Shown: piece after piece, positions 1 through 10,303 of the stretch | How the letters are laid out: each line of letters begins with the position of its first letter | Numbering within the stretch: the stretch's first letter is position 1 | DNA from: Gammaproteobacteria bacterium | GTDB lineage: Bacteria > Pseudomonadota > Gammaproteobacteria > Burkholderiales > Burkholderiaceae_B | Assembly (NCBI GenBank): GCA_018815245.1 | Contig: JAHIXK010000008.1 | Coordinates: forward strand, 186,001 to 250,000 | Direction of reading: 5' to 3' | DNA: 64,000 nucleotides | The notes under the pieces: generated by a model | The model's input: only the letters and a program-made list of their open reading frames with translations | What the model was told of the DNA's origin: nothing | The model's database searches: none | Made by a program: the position numbers and the translations under genes

Positions 1-337
1 GGTTGGGGTCAAGCACTGCTGCTACAACCCGGGCAACGCCTGTGGCCACCAAAGCTTCAGCACATGGGCCTGTGCGGCCATGGTGGGCGCAGGGTTCCAG
101 GGTTACATAGGCTGTGCTGCCTTGCAGGGAAACACCACGTGTTTTCGCATCGGCAATTGCTTGCACTTCGGCATGGCCTTCGCCAGCCTTGGCGTGGAAG
201 CCTTCCGCAATTGCAGCGCCACCGCGCACAAACACGCAACCCACGCGCGGATTGGGCGTGGTGCTGTATTGGCCCTTCCAGGCCAGGTTCAGCGCATATT
301 GCATCCAGTGTTCATCGCTTGGGTGGTTTGTCACCAT
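1..337 (-). CDS. ribD: RibD, N-terminal deaminase part (cut by window edge)
   Basis: Bifunctional riboflavin enzyme (diaminohydroxyphosphoribosylaminopyrimidine deaminase / 5-amino-6-(5-phosphoribosylamino)uracil reductase). Only the first 112 residues are visible, and the reductase half lies beyond base 1. The visible part carries the zinc-dependent cytidine-deaminase signature: an HAEV motif followed by TLEPCAHHGRTGPC, which supply the His, catalytic Glu and two Cys of the zinc site. The ATG at 337 is three bases after the nrdR stop, and glyA-nrdR-ribD is a familiar proteobacterial order, so co-transcription is likely. Confidence 0.9.
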   Translation of the reverse strand, partial: MVTNHPSDEHWMQYALNLAWKGQYSTTPNPRVGCVFVRGGAAIAEGFHAKAGEGHAEVQAIADAKTRGVSLQGSTAYVTLEPCAHHGRTGPCAEALVATGVARVVAAVLDPN

Positions 338-340
338 GGC

Positions 341-808
341 TTAAACGCCTTTTTTGGTGGGGGCGGTCAAGTGTGCAATTTCTTCCGAGAAACTTTGCAG
401 GTCTTCGAAGCTTTTGTAAACCGAAGCAAAGCGAATGTAGGCCACCGTGTCGAGTTGTTTGAGTTGTTGCATGACCAACTCACCCAAAAATTTGGTGTCC
501 ACTTCCCGTGCAGCACTCACCAGCAGTTTTTCTTCAATGCTGGAAATGGCGTCGTCAATGGCTTCTGCGCGGACAGGGCGTTTGCGCAGCGCCAGCATCA
601 AGCTGCCGCGCAGTTTGTCGCGCGAGAACTCAACCCGCGAGCCATCTTTTTTTACGATGGCGGGCAGAAACAGTTCTGCCCGTTCGTAGGTGGTGAAGCG
701 TTTGCCACAACTGCTGCATTGCCTGCGGCGTCGAATCGCGTCGCCTTCTTCAGACGTGCGCGAATCAACTACCTGGGTGTCGGCGTTGCCGCAGAAGGGG
801 CATTTCAT
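341..808 (-). CDS. nrdR: Transcriptional repressor NrdR
   Basis: Represses ribonucleotide reductase genes in response to ATP/dATP. The 155-residue protein has the family's usual length. It has an N-terminal zinc ribbon (CPFCG near residue 3, then [13 protein letters not shown] around 31-43) followed by an ATP-cone domain, visible as [15 protein letters not shown] near residue 52. It lies 18 bases downstream of glyA and three bases upstream of ribD, all leftward. No NrdR box is apparent here, and the target nrd genes are not in the window. Confidence 0.95.
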   Translation of the reverse strand: MKCPFCGNADTQVVDSRTSEEGDAIRRRRQCSSCGKRFTTYERAELFLPAIVKKDGSRVEFSRDKLRGSLMLALRKRPVRAEAIDDAISSIEEKLLVSAAREVDTKFLGELVMQQLKQLDTVAYIRFASVYKSFEDLQSFSEEIAHLTAPTKKGV

Positions 809-826
809 GACGCCGTCGCCCCTGGT

Positions 827-2071
<1,245 letters not shown>

Positions 2072-2124
2072 AACAATTTCCGGAAAGGATTGGGTTCAAG
2101 ACAAGCCCAACATTCTAAATGATT

Positions 2125-2850
2125 TCAAGCGATTCGACCATCGACTTCGTCCATGTTTTGGCCCGTTTCGTCGTTGCGCAAATGGCCCAGCCATGCCCAC
2201 ACTGGCACACTTTTATGGCCTGAAGGTTCAATATTGACCACGTTCAAGGCGCAATTGGGCAGTTGCCAGTCACGTTGTTTTTCAAGGGGTTCGCCCGTGC
2301 AGTGCCGGTAAATACAATCCAGTACACCGCCGTGGGCAACCAACAGTGTGGTGTGGCCCTGTTGCTCAAGGGCAATTTGCTGAAATGCAGACACCACGCG
2401 CTGGTAAAATTGCGCCAGGCTTTCGCCACCCAGCAACGGTGCATCGGGTACGCGGTTGCGAAGGCTGGCGAATTCTTGCGGACTTTTCTCGTGCATTTCA
2501 TCGCCGGTCAGCCCGGACAGGTGCCCGTAGTTCCGTTCGCGCAGGCCGTTGTTCAGCACAACCGCGGGGGTTTTGTTGCCGTGAATTGTTTTGGCGGTGG
2601 CGTGGGCACGGCCCAGGTCGCTGCTGACGCAATATTGGTAAAGCGGTACGCCTGCCTCTTCAAGCCGGTCAAAATAACGCCGGACAAGTTGCGCCTGCTG
2701 CACCCCGTGTGCGTTCAGGGCAATGTCGGTGTGCCCCTGGAAACGTTTTTCCTTGTTCCAGTCTGTCTCGCCATGGCGTACCAGAATGAAGCGGGTGCCG
2801 TTGGGCTTTTTGTTGACTGCGGCTTTGAAATTCAGGGTTTGTGGACTCAA
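2125..2850 (-). CDS. Histidine phosphatase family protein (phosphoglycerate mutase-like)
   Basis: A 241-residue member of the histidine phosphatase superfamily. The phosphohistidine motif [12 protein letters not shown] is near residue 22, followed by [12 protein letters not shown]. The second active-site histidine is in [15 protein letters not shown] (about residue 170). These features suit a broad-specificity phosphatase (GpmB/CobC/PhoE types), and the substrate cannot be read from sequence. Its ATG overlaps the tyrS stop by four bases (2847-2850), which supports this start and translational coupling to tyrS. Confidence 0.85.
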   Translation of the reverse strand: MSPQTLNFKAAVNKKPNGTRFILVRHGETDWNKEKRFQGHTDIALNAHGVQQAQLVRRYFDRLEEAGVPLYQYCVSSDLGRAHATAKTIHGNKTPAVVLNNGLRERNYGHLSGLTGDEMHEKSPQEFASLRNRVPDAPLLGGESLAQFYQRVVSAFQQIALEQQGHTTLLVAHGGVLDCIYRHCTGEPLEKQRDWQLPNCALNVVNIEPSGHKSVPVWAWLGHLRNDETGQNMDEVDGRIA

Positions 2851-4118
2851 TTCAACTGCACCCTTGCAAACCGGCGTTTGCCTACCTGAATCACATGGCT
2901 GCCTTTGGGCAGGCGGGTTGCTTTGTCCGATACTTTTTCGCCTTCAATTTTTACACCGCCCTGTTGAATGTTCCGGTTGGCGTCACTGCTGCTTTCACAC
3001 AGCCCGGCGGATTTCAGCACCCAGGCCAAGGCTGCATCGGTTTCACCCTCTGGCAGTTCCAACACCACTTCAGGCATGTCGTCGGGAAGAACGCCTTGCT
3101 TGAAACGGGCTTCAAATTCAGCCAGTGCATCTACCGCAGCTTGCTGGCTGTGAAAGCGTGTCACCAGTTCCTGGGCCAGCGCCACTTTGGCATTGCGCGG
3201 GTTTTCACCGTTGGCACAAGCGGTTTTAAGGGCTTCGATTTCTTCAATCGATTTGAAGCTGAGCAGGGTGTACCAGTTCCACATCAACACATCGGAAATG
3301 GACATCACTTTGCCAAACATGTTCGACGGGGTTTCAGTCACGCCCACATAGTTGTTCTTGGACTTCGACATTTTGTCGACGCCGTCTGTGCCCACCAGCA
3401 ACGGCATGGTCAAAACACATTGCTGGGCCTGCCCGTGCTGCTTCTGCAGTTCACGGCCCACCAGCAGGTTGAATTTCTGGTCGGTGCCACCCATTTCCAG
3501 GTCTGATTGCAGCGCCACGGAATCGTAGCCCTGCATCAGCGGGTACAGAAATTCGTGAATAGCAATGGGAACGCCCCCTTGATACCGCTTTGTAAAGTCT
3601 TCCCTTTCCAGCATTCTGGCCACTGTGTAGCTGGAAGCCAGTTTGATCATGCCGTCCGCACCCAGGGGCATGCACCATTCGCTGTTGAAGCGAATTTCAG
3701 TTTTGTCGGCATCCAGAATTTTCACGGCCTGCTGATGGTATGTTTTGGCGTTTTCCTGAATTTGCTCGCGGGTCAATGGCGGGCGGGTGCTGTTGCGGCC
3801 CGATGGGTCACCGATCATGGATGTGAAGTCGCCGATCAGGAAAATAACTTGATGGCCCAGGTCTTGCAGCTGGCGCAGCTTGTTGAGCACCACTGTGTGA
3901 CCCAAATGAATGTCGGGTGCCGTGGGGTCCAGGCCCAATTTAATACGGAGCGGTTTGCCTGTTTTTTCACTTTGAACCAGTTTCTGAATCCATTCGGATT
4001 CGATCAACAGTTCTTCGCAGCCGCGTTTGGTCACTTCAAGGGCATGGCGAACGGATTCAGACAAATTCTCAGTAATTTCCGTAATATTGGGGGGCCTTCT
4101 ATCAGGTGACTGTTTCAT
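2847..4118 (-). CDS. tyrS: Tyrosyl-tRNA synthetase
   Basis: Class I synthetase that charges tRNA-Tyr. It has the HIGH-type motif DIHLGH within [13 protein letters not shown], the KMSKS loop in DKMSKSKNN, and a C-terminal S4-like RNA-binding domain ending in [15 protein letters not shown] set the start at the ATG at 4118 (423 residues) because AAGGA lies seven bases upstream and the protein from there fits the family. An in-frame extension to 4307 would run through the divergent promoter region and into the neighbouring gene, so I rejected it. Confidence 0.96.
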   Translation of the reverse strand: MKQSPDRRPPNITEITENLSESVRHALEVTKRGCEELLIESEWIQKLVQSEKTGKPLRIKLGLDPTAPDIHLGHTVVLNKLRQLQDLGHQVIFLIGDFTSMIGDPSGRNSTRPPLTREQIQENAKTYHQQAVKILDADKTEIRFNSEWCMPLGADGMIKLASSYTVARMLEREDFTKRYQGGVPIAIHEFLYPLMQGYDSVALQSDLEMGGTDQKFNLLVGRELQKQHGQAQQCVLTMPLLVGTDGVDKMSKSKNNYVGVTETPSNMFGKVMSISDVLMWNWYTLLSFKSIEEIEALKTACANGENPRNAKVALAQELVTRFHSQQAAVDALAEFEARFKQGVLPDDMPEVVLELPEGETDAALAWVLKSAGLCESSSDANRNIQQGGVKIEGEKVSDKATRLPKGSHVIQVGKRRFARVQLN

Positions 4119-4166
4119 TTGGCAATCCTTTGTTACACTCTGGCAGGTTACGTGTTGTATTTTTGA

Positions 4167-4195
4167 AAATAGTGCTGATTGTGGGCTGTCGGCAA
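4167..4195 (-). promoter_or_regulatory. Candidate sigma70 promoter for tyrS
   Basis: Read on the minus strand, TTGCCG (4195-4190) and CTATTT (4172-4167) are separated by 17 bases, about 50 bases upstream of the tyrS ATG. This is a reasonable but imperfect -35/-10 pair seen by eye. Confidence 0.3.
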
Positions 4196-4196
4196 C

Positions 4197-4208
4197 GTGA
4201 AATTTCAC
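4197..4208. promoter_or_regulatory. Perfect 12-bp palindrome in a divergent promoter region
   Basis: GTGAAATTTCAC is fully self-complementary. It sits between tyrS and the M23 peptidase gene, just upstream of the candidate tyrS -35 box and 18 bases before the peptidase ATG. It could be an operator for either gene, but no regulator is identifiable and chance cannot be excluded. Confidence 0.25.
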
Positions 4209-4225
4209 ACATTTAAAACTAAAAA

Positions 4226-5635
4226 ATGATGCTTCAGAATTTCTTAGAGCGAGCAATCGCCGCATGCGTGCAGGGTGTTTCATTCGCCACGCGCCTGGTT
4301 CAAACAAGTTTGCAATACGCAGACGCTGCGCTACCTGAATCGCACAACCACAGAAAGTGGGTCATTGTAGGGTTTTTTTCATTCCCTGTTTTGGGTGCAG
4401 TGGTAGCAATTGCAGGCTCTGTTCAAAATTCCGCTGTTGATTCAGCCCTGCTGAATCCCGAGGTGGTGGTTGAAGCTGTTGAGCTGAACCTTGCTGATCA
4501 AGGCGTTTATACCTTTGATCCGCTGGTTGCCGAGGAGCGAATTCGCCGCGGCGACACCTTGGTGGGCTTGCTGGAACGAATGGGCGTGAATACCTTGGGC
4601 CTTGGCCCATTTTTGGCTCAAGACAAAGTGGCCAAAAACCTGGTCAACTTGCGTGCTGGCCGTGTGCTAAGCGTTCAACAAACTGCAGACGGCGATTTGC
4701 AGTGGCTTCGCTATAAAAGCGGTGTGGATGAAGACAAACAGGAATCAATCCTGATCCAGAAAATCAACGGTCAGTTTACGGCCAAGCTGGAATCCGTCAA
4801 CTTCGAAAAGCAGATCGTGTTTCGCGCCGGGCGCATTGAGTCTTCTCTGTTCGCAGCGGCTGACAAGGCAGGTTTGCCTGATTCTGTGGCCATTCAGCTG
4901 ACTGAGATTTTTTCATCCGACATCGACTTTCACCGTGAATTGCGCAGGGGCGATGAATTCAAGGTGGTGTATGAAGACCTGACGCTGGAGGGGCGTTCCG
5001 CCCGCTCTGGCCGTGTGCTTGCCGTTGAATTCGTTAACAACAACAAGCCATACAAGGCCTATTGGTTTACCCCAAGCGGCAACCAAACGGCGGGTTACTA
5101 CAACGAAGACGGGCGCAGCCTGAAAAAGTCTTTCCTGCGCTCGCCACTGGCTTTTTCCCGTATTTCATCAGGTTTCACGCCCCGTCGTTTTCACCCCATC
5201 CAGCAGCGCTGGAAAGCCCACAACGGCGTGGATTATGCAGCGCCTACTGGCACGCCCATCATGGCTACGGCCAGCGGAACGGTGAAGTTTTCTGGTACCC
5301 AGAATGGTTACGGCAACTTTGTTGAAATTCAGCACCACAGCGGCTACAGCACTGCGTATGCCCATCTGTCGCGCTTTGCCAAAGGGGTGCGCGTGGGTCA
5401 GAAGGTAGAGCAGGGTGATGTAATCGGCTATGTGGGTGCAACCGGTTGGGCCACTGGCCCCCATTTGCACTACGAATTCCGTGTGAACCGCGTGCCCAAG
5501 AATCCATTGAGCATTACAGTTGCACAGGCAGAGCCATTGAACCGGAGTTCCTTCAATGAATTCAAGCGAGTACAACTTGCCTTGGACCGTCGCATGGAAC
5601 TGGCCACGGCGCAACGAATTGCCCGCGTGCAGTAA
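4226..5635 (+). CDS. M23 family peptidoglycan endopeptidase (MepM-like)
   Basis: Membrane-anchored, periplasm-facing murein hydrolase of 469 residues. A single hydrophobic segment near residues 46-66 anchors it. The middle carries a LysM-like/OapA-like region ([15 protein letters not shown]). The C-terminal LytM domain shows the zinc residues in [14 protein letters not shown] and the HxH motif in [11 protein letters not shown], with AYAHLSRF between them. This pattern predicts an active enzyme. It is followed three bases later by anmK, so murein cleavage and anhydro-MurNAc recycling are genetically linked, an arrangement common in betaproteobacteria. Confidence 0.93.
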   Translation: MMLQNFLERAIAACVQGVSFATRLVQTSLQYADAALPESHNHRKWVIVGFFSFPVLGAVVAIAGSVQNSAVDSALLNPEVVVEAVELNLADQGVYTFDPLVAEERIRRGDTLVGLLERMGVNTLGLGPFLAQDKVAKNLVNLRAGRVLSVQQTADGDLQWLRYKSGVDEDKQESILIQKINGQFTAKLESVNFEKQIVFRAGRIESSLFAAADKAGLPDSVAIQLTEIFSSDIDFHRELRRGDEFKVVYEDLTLEGRSARSGRVLAVEFVNNNKPYKAYWFTPSGNQTAGYYNEDGRSLKKSFLRSPLAFSRISSGFTPRRFHPIQQRWKAHNGVDYAAPTGTPIMATASGTVKFSGTQNGYGNFVEIQHHSGYSTAYAHLSRFAKGVRVGQKVEQGDVIGYVGATGWATGPHLHYEFRVNRVPKNPLSITVAQAEPLNRSSFNEFKRVQLALDRRMELATAQRIARVQ

Positions 5636-5638
5636 ACC

Positions 5639-6766
5639 ATGATTGTATTGGGTGCAATGTCTGGCACCAGCACAGATGGTGTCGACGTAGCCGCCATTCA
5701 AATTGATCCCACGTCTGAAGAAATGCGGTTTCTCGGTGCTGTCAGCACCGTGTTCACCCCCGATCTGCGCAGCAACTTGTTGTTGTTGCAACAAATTCCC
5801 CCGCAATTTGGTGCCAATTCTGATCCCCTTGGTATTTTTCTTCAAGCCAGGCGGGATTTGACCTTGGTGTACGCCGACTCGGTGAACGAGTTGCTTGTCA
5901 CCCTGGGGCTTGATACAAAAGACGTTCGTGTGCTTGGTGCGCATGGGCAAACCCTGCGGCATCGCCCTGACCTTGGGTACACCTATCAGATGCTCGACGG
6001 TGCCTTGTTGGCAAGTGCATGCCAAATTGATGTGGTGAACGATTTACGTTCCAAGGATGTTGCATTGGGTGGGCAGGGTGCCCCACTGGTGCCTGCCTTC
6101 CACCAGGCGTGGTTAAACGGCAAAGGAATTCATGAACGAACGGCCGTGTTGAATCTTGGTGGTTTTTCGAATTTGACCGTGCTGCATGGTGCTGGTGTGC
6201 CGGTGATTGGCGGCGATTGCGGCCCTGCCAATTGTTTGATGGATTTGTGGGCGCAGCGTGTTTTCAGTTTGCCGATGGATGAAGACGGTGAAATTGCATC
6301 CTCGGGCAATCCCGATCAAGGGTTATTGAATAAGTTGTGGGCGCATCCATTTTTTGCGCAAGCTTGGCCAAAAAGCACCGGGCGGGATGAATTCAACGAG
6401 CAGTGGTTTGATTCGTGTGTTGCTTCGTTCGGCATACTTTCGCCTGAAGATGTAATGGCAACGTTGTTGGCACTAACCGTAAAGGCCGTCGAATCGAGTT
6501 TGCCCGCGCATGTGAAGCAAGTTTATGTGTGTGGTGGCGGTGCGAAAAACAGTGCTTTGATGGCTCAGCTAAAAAGCACCTGTTCGCCTGTGGACTTTCT
6601 GCCCATCGAGAACCTTGGTTTGCCCACGCAGGCAGTTGAGGCGGCTGCGTTCGCATGGTTGGCCGCACAGAATATTTCCGGAAAAACCGGGAATTGCCCT
6701 TCAGTTACAGGCGCCCGGCAGGGCGGGGTGCTTGGCGCATTGTATTTGTGTGATTCAGGTCGATAA
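5639..6766 (+). CDS. anmK: Anhydro-N-acetylmuramic acid kinase
   Basis: Cytosolic kinase that opens and phosphorylates 1,6-anhydro-MurNAc to MurNAc-6-phosphate during cell-wall recycling. The N-terminal GAMSGTSTDGVDVA is the family signature and ATP-binding loop. NLGGFSNLTVL and GGDCGPANCLMD follow near residues 170-200, and VCGGGAKNSALM near 295 is a second nucleotide-binding segment. The length of 375 residues is normal. It lies three bases after the M23 peptidase gene. Its 3' end overlaps the convergent histidine-kinase gene by 12 bases (6755-6766). Confidence 0.96.
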   Translation: MIVLGAMSGTSTDGVDVAAIQIDPTSEEMRFLGAVSTVFTPDLRSNLLLLQQIPPQFGANSDPLGIFLQARRDLTLVYADSVNELLVTLGLDTKDVRVLGAHGQTLRHRPDLGYTYQMLDGALLASACQIDVVNDLRSKDVALGGQGAPLVPAFHQAWLNGKGIHERTAVLNLGGFSNLTVLHGAGVPVIGGDCGPANCLMDLWAQRVFSLPMDEDGEIASSGNPDQGLLNKLWAHPFFAQAWPKSTGRDEFNEQWFDSCVASFGILSPEDVMATLLALTVKAVESSLPAHVKQVYVCGGGAKNSALMAQLKSTCSPVDFLPIENLGLPTQAVEAAAFAWLAAQNISGKTGNCPSVTGARQGGVLGALYLCDSGR

Positions 6767-8563
6767 AATCGGATTTTGAACCGGCTTCTTGTTGGCCGAT
6801 TGGGTATGGGGCACGCTGGACTGATTGACCGATGGCACTCTCTCCCTGCAAGGGAACAGTTCCGAGATAATTTGCAGGCTGTGATCCGCCTGATTTGGAT
6901 TCATTGGGATTCGAATCATTTCCCTGCTGAATTCAATTTGGGCATTGGGATCTTGGCTGGCGTTGTATATCAGAATGCAGCAGGGTTCGTAATCCAGCAA
7001 GGATCCCAGAAGCTTGAGCTGTTTGATCGCGTTTTCCTTTTGGTCTGCTTCCCCCGCATATAAAATGTAAACGGGAGACATCCCTTTCCGAAGTGCTGTC
7101 AGATAAGCCCTGTAGGCACCATTCAAATTGAAATCCACCTTGTCAAAACCTTTGGTCGGCAATCGACGCTGGATTTCCAGCAGGTGTTCATGGTTCATGG
7201 CCATCACCTGTGCTTCAAATATGCTTTGGGTTCCTGTGTTTGGCAGTTTCCAGTGATGTGACACTTCACTCTCGCCTGGCAATATGACTTCAAACACAGA
7301 GCCTGCCAAATGCCCGTTGTAATAGCGGTTTCGGCATTCGGTCTTTGCCTGAATCTGTTCGCTTAGATCCCGAACAATATTGGTGCCGTGGCCCCAGCCT
7401 TTGTTGTGTGCGGCCACTTTGTTGTTTTCAACACCTGAACCCGTGTCGGCAATCTGAATGCAAACCTGGCCATTGCGCCTCCTTAAACCCACTACCACAC
7501 CGCCCTTGGACGTGTATTTGATCGCATTGTCCAAACCATTGCGAATGATCTTGGACAGAGCTTCCTTGTTGCTCATCACAGTCAGGTTGCTGGGCACATA
7601 GCGGATTTGCAGTGCCTTGACATCCGCCAGCAATCGGTATTCTTCAATCAGGGGGCTCAGCACTTCGTCTATGGATGTTTTATGAAGTTGCGCGGTGTTT
7701 TCCTCAACTGGGTATCGAATCGCGTTTGCAAGTTGATCAAAGAACTCCTCTAACATGTTCTTCAATGCTTTTTGAGCGGTCTGGATATGCTGGTATCTGG
7801 CCGTGACTTCCGCATCTTTTGAAATTGCTTTGCCCACGCTGGCCAAAATACCCAAGGTGCTCAAGGGTTGTCTAAGGTCGTGACGGAAGTCTTTCAGTAC
7901 CCGTCGTCCCCGGAACGCCAGTTTCATCAAATCCTGGTCAATCTTGGTTTGTTCGTTCCAACCTTTCTTGGTGCGGGTTCTGGAAAAGTCTTGAAAACCC
8001 ATGTGAAACAGGCATGTGCCAAGCAAAACACTGTACAGGACGATGGTTAAGGATGGATCGGGGTGCCAGGCGCTGGGCATTGCCGCGTGAATGTGGATTA
8101 GCCCATTTACTGAACAAAATATCAAACCAAAATAAACAGCCTTGATGAACGTCACTTTGTGCAGGCCGTTGTAGGTATTTGTAATCGCGAGCAGGCATGC
8201 GAATTGAACTGAGATCAAGAATAGTTGTGCCGTTATCGAAGTGGCCAGTACATCTGCAGCGGCGGTAAAAATTCCGATACTAAAGGGTAGGAGCGCTGAT
8301 TTTTCGGCATCAATGTCACCGCGTTTTCGACCCAGAAATCCGCTTCCAAAAAACAGGAATGACAACACCTGCAGTGCGGCATGTTGCGGTGTGCCATGTG
8401 CGATTTCGGGGATTGTGTCGTGGCCGAATACGATAAATCCGAGCATTACCACACCGATGACTGCAGAGGCATTTTGCCGTTGATTTGGTAAGTGATTCGC
8501 AAAAAACGGGTATAGGGCAACCCCCAATAAAATTGCTAGCACTGTGAATGAACTGAATGTCAT
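6755..8563 (-). CDS. Membrane sensor histidine kinase with a C-terminal extension
   Basis: A 602-residue kinase. About six to seven hydrophobic segments span residues 1-190 and no recognisable periplasmic ligand domain is present. The phospho-acceptor box is FRHDLRQPLSTL (H228). The catalytic domain has the N box NGLDNAIKYT, the G1 motif ADTGSGV and GWGHGTNIV. About 160 residues follow the ATPase domain. Their alternating hydrophobic stretches (PVYILYAG, CCILIYNA, MIRIPM) suggest a degenerate receiver-like fold lacking an obvious phospho-aspartate; that is inference. The upstream LuxR-type regulator is its likely partner. No Shine-Dalgarno sequence is visible before the ATG. Confidence 0.88.
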   Translation of the reverse strand: MTFSSFTVLAILLGVALYPFFANHLPNQRQNASAVIGVVMLGFIVFGHDTIPEIAHGTPQHAALQVLSFLFFGSGFLGRKRGDIDAEKSALLPFSIGIFTAAADVLATSITAQLFLISVQFACLLAITNTYNGLHKVTFIKAVYFGLIFCSVNGLIHIHAAMPSAWHPDPSLTIVLYSVLLGTCLFHMGFQDFSRTRTKKGWNEQTKIDQDLMKLAFRGRRVLKDFRHDLRQPLSTLGILASVGKAISKDAEVTARYQHIQTAQKALKNMLEEFFDQLANAIRYPVEENTAQLHKTSIDEVLSPLIEEYRLLADVKALQIRYVPSNLTVMSNKEALSKIIRNGLDNAIKYTSKGGVVVGLRRRNGQVCIQIADTGSGVENNKVAAHNKGWGHGTNIVRDLSEQIQAKTECRNRYYNGHLAGSVFEVILPGESEVSHHWKLPNTGTQSIFEAQVMAMNHEHLLEIQRRLPTKGFDKVDFNLNGAYRAYLTALRKGMSPVYILYAGEADQKENAIKQLKLLGSLLDYEPCCILIYNASQDPNAQIEFSREMIRIPMNPNQADHSLQIISELFPCRERVPSVNQSSVPHTQSANKKPVQNPILST

Positions 8564-8578
8564 TTATTTGTTTTATTG

Positions 8579-8602
8579 ACCGCCAACAGCAAGGTCGGCG
8601 GT
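8579..8602 (-). other. Intercistronic hairpin between regulator and kinase genes
   Basis: The 24 bases form a nine-pair stem (ACCGCCGAC against GTTGGCGGT, with one G-T pair) around a CTTGCT loop. It lies between the stop of the response-regulator gene and the ATG of the kinase. It has no T-run after it on the minus strand, so it is not a standard terminator. It could protect mRNA or limit kinase expression. Confidence 0.4.
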
Positions 8603-8610
8603 TGGGTTGT

Positions 8611-9282
8611 TTAGGCCATGGCTGACGTATTGAGTCGAGGGATCTTTCGATACAAACTGACGGCTTGGGTCCGGTTTTTGACATTCATTCGCGTGAAGAT
8701 TTCGCGCAAATGGGTTTTGATTGTTTCTGGTGACAAGTCCAGCTTCCTGGCGATTTCCTTGTTCGACAAACCAGAGGCCAAAAAATGCATGACCTGCTGT
8801 TGTTTGTGGGTAAGCTGAATACCGTTGTTCTGGCCCATGCGACCTGTAATGTGTTCACCGTTGGTTTGGCGGTTCGACAGGGCGTTGGGCCGCCATTGTA
8901 CTTGCACACCAGCTCGGGTCAGGGCTTCCAGCAACACGGCAGATGTTTGCTCGAAACCTTCTGACTTGGACAACGTCCAGGAAGGGGCCTGTTGGTTTGG
9001 GGACACCGAGTTTAATAATTGATCGTCGCCGCTCATAATCAACATCGGCAAATTGGGATTAATCCGTGCCAGGGTGTCAATCACATCTTGCCCCTCCATG
9101 TCGGGGAGACGTAGGTCGGTAATGATCAATGCGGGTGTGCTTCTGGTGCAAAGTTCTTTGGCGTGAGAAATGCTGGCAGCACATAGAATGTCTGCATTGG
9201 TCGCTACAAACTCCACCAAATCTTTAATACCAGTCGCAAAAAGCGGATGGTCTTCGATAACCAGGATTTGGTTCGATGGCAT
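8611..9282 (-). CDS. LuxR/NarL-type response regulator
   Basis: A 223-residue two-component regulator. The receiver domain has the acidic pair E10-D11 in VIEDHP, phospho-acceptor D56 in IITDLRLPD, and the conserved lysine in TLSKSEGF. A linker precedes a C-terminal GerE/LuxR helix-turn-helix (about residues 157-213, with GLSNKEIARKLDLSPETIKTH). I chose the ATG at 9282 because GGGAGGAG lies about six bases upstream and the receiver fold begins there. An upstream in-frame extension to 9372 adds no domain. It is transcribed ahead of the kinase gene. Targets are unknown. Confidence 0.93.
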   Translation of the reverse strand: MPSNQILVIEDHPLFATGIKDLVEFVATNADILCAASISHAKELCTRSTPALIITDLRLPDMEGQDVIDTLARINPNLPMLIMSGDDQLLNSVSPNQQAPSWTLSKSEGFEQTSAVLLEALTRAGVQVQWRPNALSNRQTNGEHITGRMGQNNGIQLTHKQQQVMHFLASGLSNKEIARKLDLSPETIKTHLREIFTRMNVKNRTQAVSLYRKIPRLNTSAMA

Positions 9283-9601
9283 TGTTGTCTCCTCCCGAGG
9301 ATATGTTAGTTTAAAAGGTGTCACTACATGTGAGCATGTAAACATCTTTAATGGATTAACACTTTTTTCCAACCCTCTTTAGGGGGAGTTAATCGGTTTG
9401 AGGCGACACAGTCAATACGCAAAACCCGTAGAGAAGGTCATTTGTTACGAATTAACCTCGTTCTGTCGCAATATTTCATTTCGCGGATGTGCCAAATTCG
9501 TTGCCTTGTATGCTTCTACGCCGAGCGTGCACCACTTTTCATTACAATGGCAAATGGTGATCGCAAGAACGGGCGATCCGGACGAGGTTCAAGCTAACAA
9601 C
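9283..9601. other. 319-bp divergent intergenic region (response regulator / fabR)
   Basis: No convincing gene lies here. An upstream in-frame extension of fabR to 9398 is possible, but it lacks family similarity and I treat it as non-coding. The left part carries the ribosome-binding site of the regulator gene and an inverted repeat at 9325-9340. The right part contains a TACAAT-like -10 sequence near 9543 that could serve fabR. No terminator or RNA gene was seen. Confidence 0.5.
9325..9340. promoter_or_regulatory. Inverted repeat TACATG-4-CATGTA, candidate operator
   Basis: Two perfect six-base arms are separated by TGAG, 43 bases upstream of the response-regulator ATG and about 260 bases upstream of fabR. 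The TACA..TGTA shape loosely recalls FabR operators known from gammaproteobacteria, but the match is partial. Binding by the LuxR-type regulator is equally possible. Confidence 0.3.
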
Positions 9602-10303
9602 ATGAGAACAAGACTAAGCGGTGCATCAAAGCCGGCCGATGAAACCCAGGCCCGCGTGAGACGCAAAGAACAGACTCGCCAGAATTTGATGCAGGCCGCA
9701 CTCACTTTGGTTGGTAATGGCAGTAGTTTTACTGCGCTTGGAATTCGGGAAATAACCCGTGAGGCGGGTGTGGTGCCCACAGCGTTTTATCGCCATTTCA
9801 AGACCACAGACGAATTGGGTCTGGCGTTGGTTGAAGAGGCTGGGTTAACATTGCGCCGCCTGTTACGAGAGGCCCGCCAAGCCAGCCTGCCAGGTGAAGA
9901 CATGATTCGCCATTCGGTAAGCGTGTTTGTGAACTATTTGAAGCAACATCACCTTGAATGGCGATTCATCAGTTCCGAAAGGTCTGGCGGTTCCCAGGCC
10001 CTTCGAAATGCCATTCGAAACGAGATTGCGCATTTCACCAATGAAATGGCCAGTGATTTGCGCCTGTTGAATATATTCCCCGGCCTTTCCACCCACACCC
10101 TGACGCTTATCTGCAGCGTGGTCGTGACCCTGATGATGAATTCGGCCACTGATTTTCTGGATGCCCGGGCGGATCAGCCTCAGATTGAGAGAGAAATGCT
10201 GGACAACTTTGTGAAACAGGTTGTCATGGTGTTTCTGGGCGCTGCGCACTGGGAAGAAGAGCCCACAGGCTCTTTGTTCAGCGGATTGAACAAGCCCAAA
10301 TGA
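9602..10303 (+). CDS. fabR: TetR-family regulator, FabR-like
   Basis: A 233-residue repressor. It has an N-terminal TetR helix-turn-helix (about residues 25-70: IREITREAGVVPTAFYRHFKTTDELGLALVEEAG) that closely resembles FabR, the unsaturated fatty-acid synthesis repressor as I remember it. The downstream segment FISSERSGGSQALRNAIRNEIAHF also matches that subfamily. I start at the ATG at 9602, where this similarity begins. Its stop overlaps the next ATG (10300-10303), so it probably controls or is co-expressed with the HAD-UbiA and glycosyltransferase genes. No fabA or fabB is nearby, so the symbol rests on family resemblance. Confidence 0.82.
   Translation: MRTRLSGASKPADETQARVRRKEQTRQNLMQAALTLVGNGSSFTALGIREITREAGVVPTAFYRHFKTTDELGLALVEEAGLTLRRLLREARQASLPGEDMIRHSVSVFVNYLKQHHLEWRFISSERSGGSQALRNAIRNEIAHFTNEMASDLRLLNIFPGLSTHTLTLICSVVVTLMMNSATDFLDARADQPQIEREMLDNFVKQVVMVFLGAAHWEEEPTGSLFSGLNKPK

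Noticed and set aside
4119-4307. N-terminal extension of TyrS
   Set aside because: The extra 63 residues would overlap the start of the divergent M23 gene and the promoter region, and a good ribosome-binding site precedes the internal ATG.
5168-6025. 285-residue minus-strand frame over the M23 peptidase and anmK
   Set aside because: Both overlapped genes have intact catalytic motifs in the correct frame; this frame has none.
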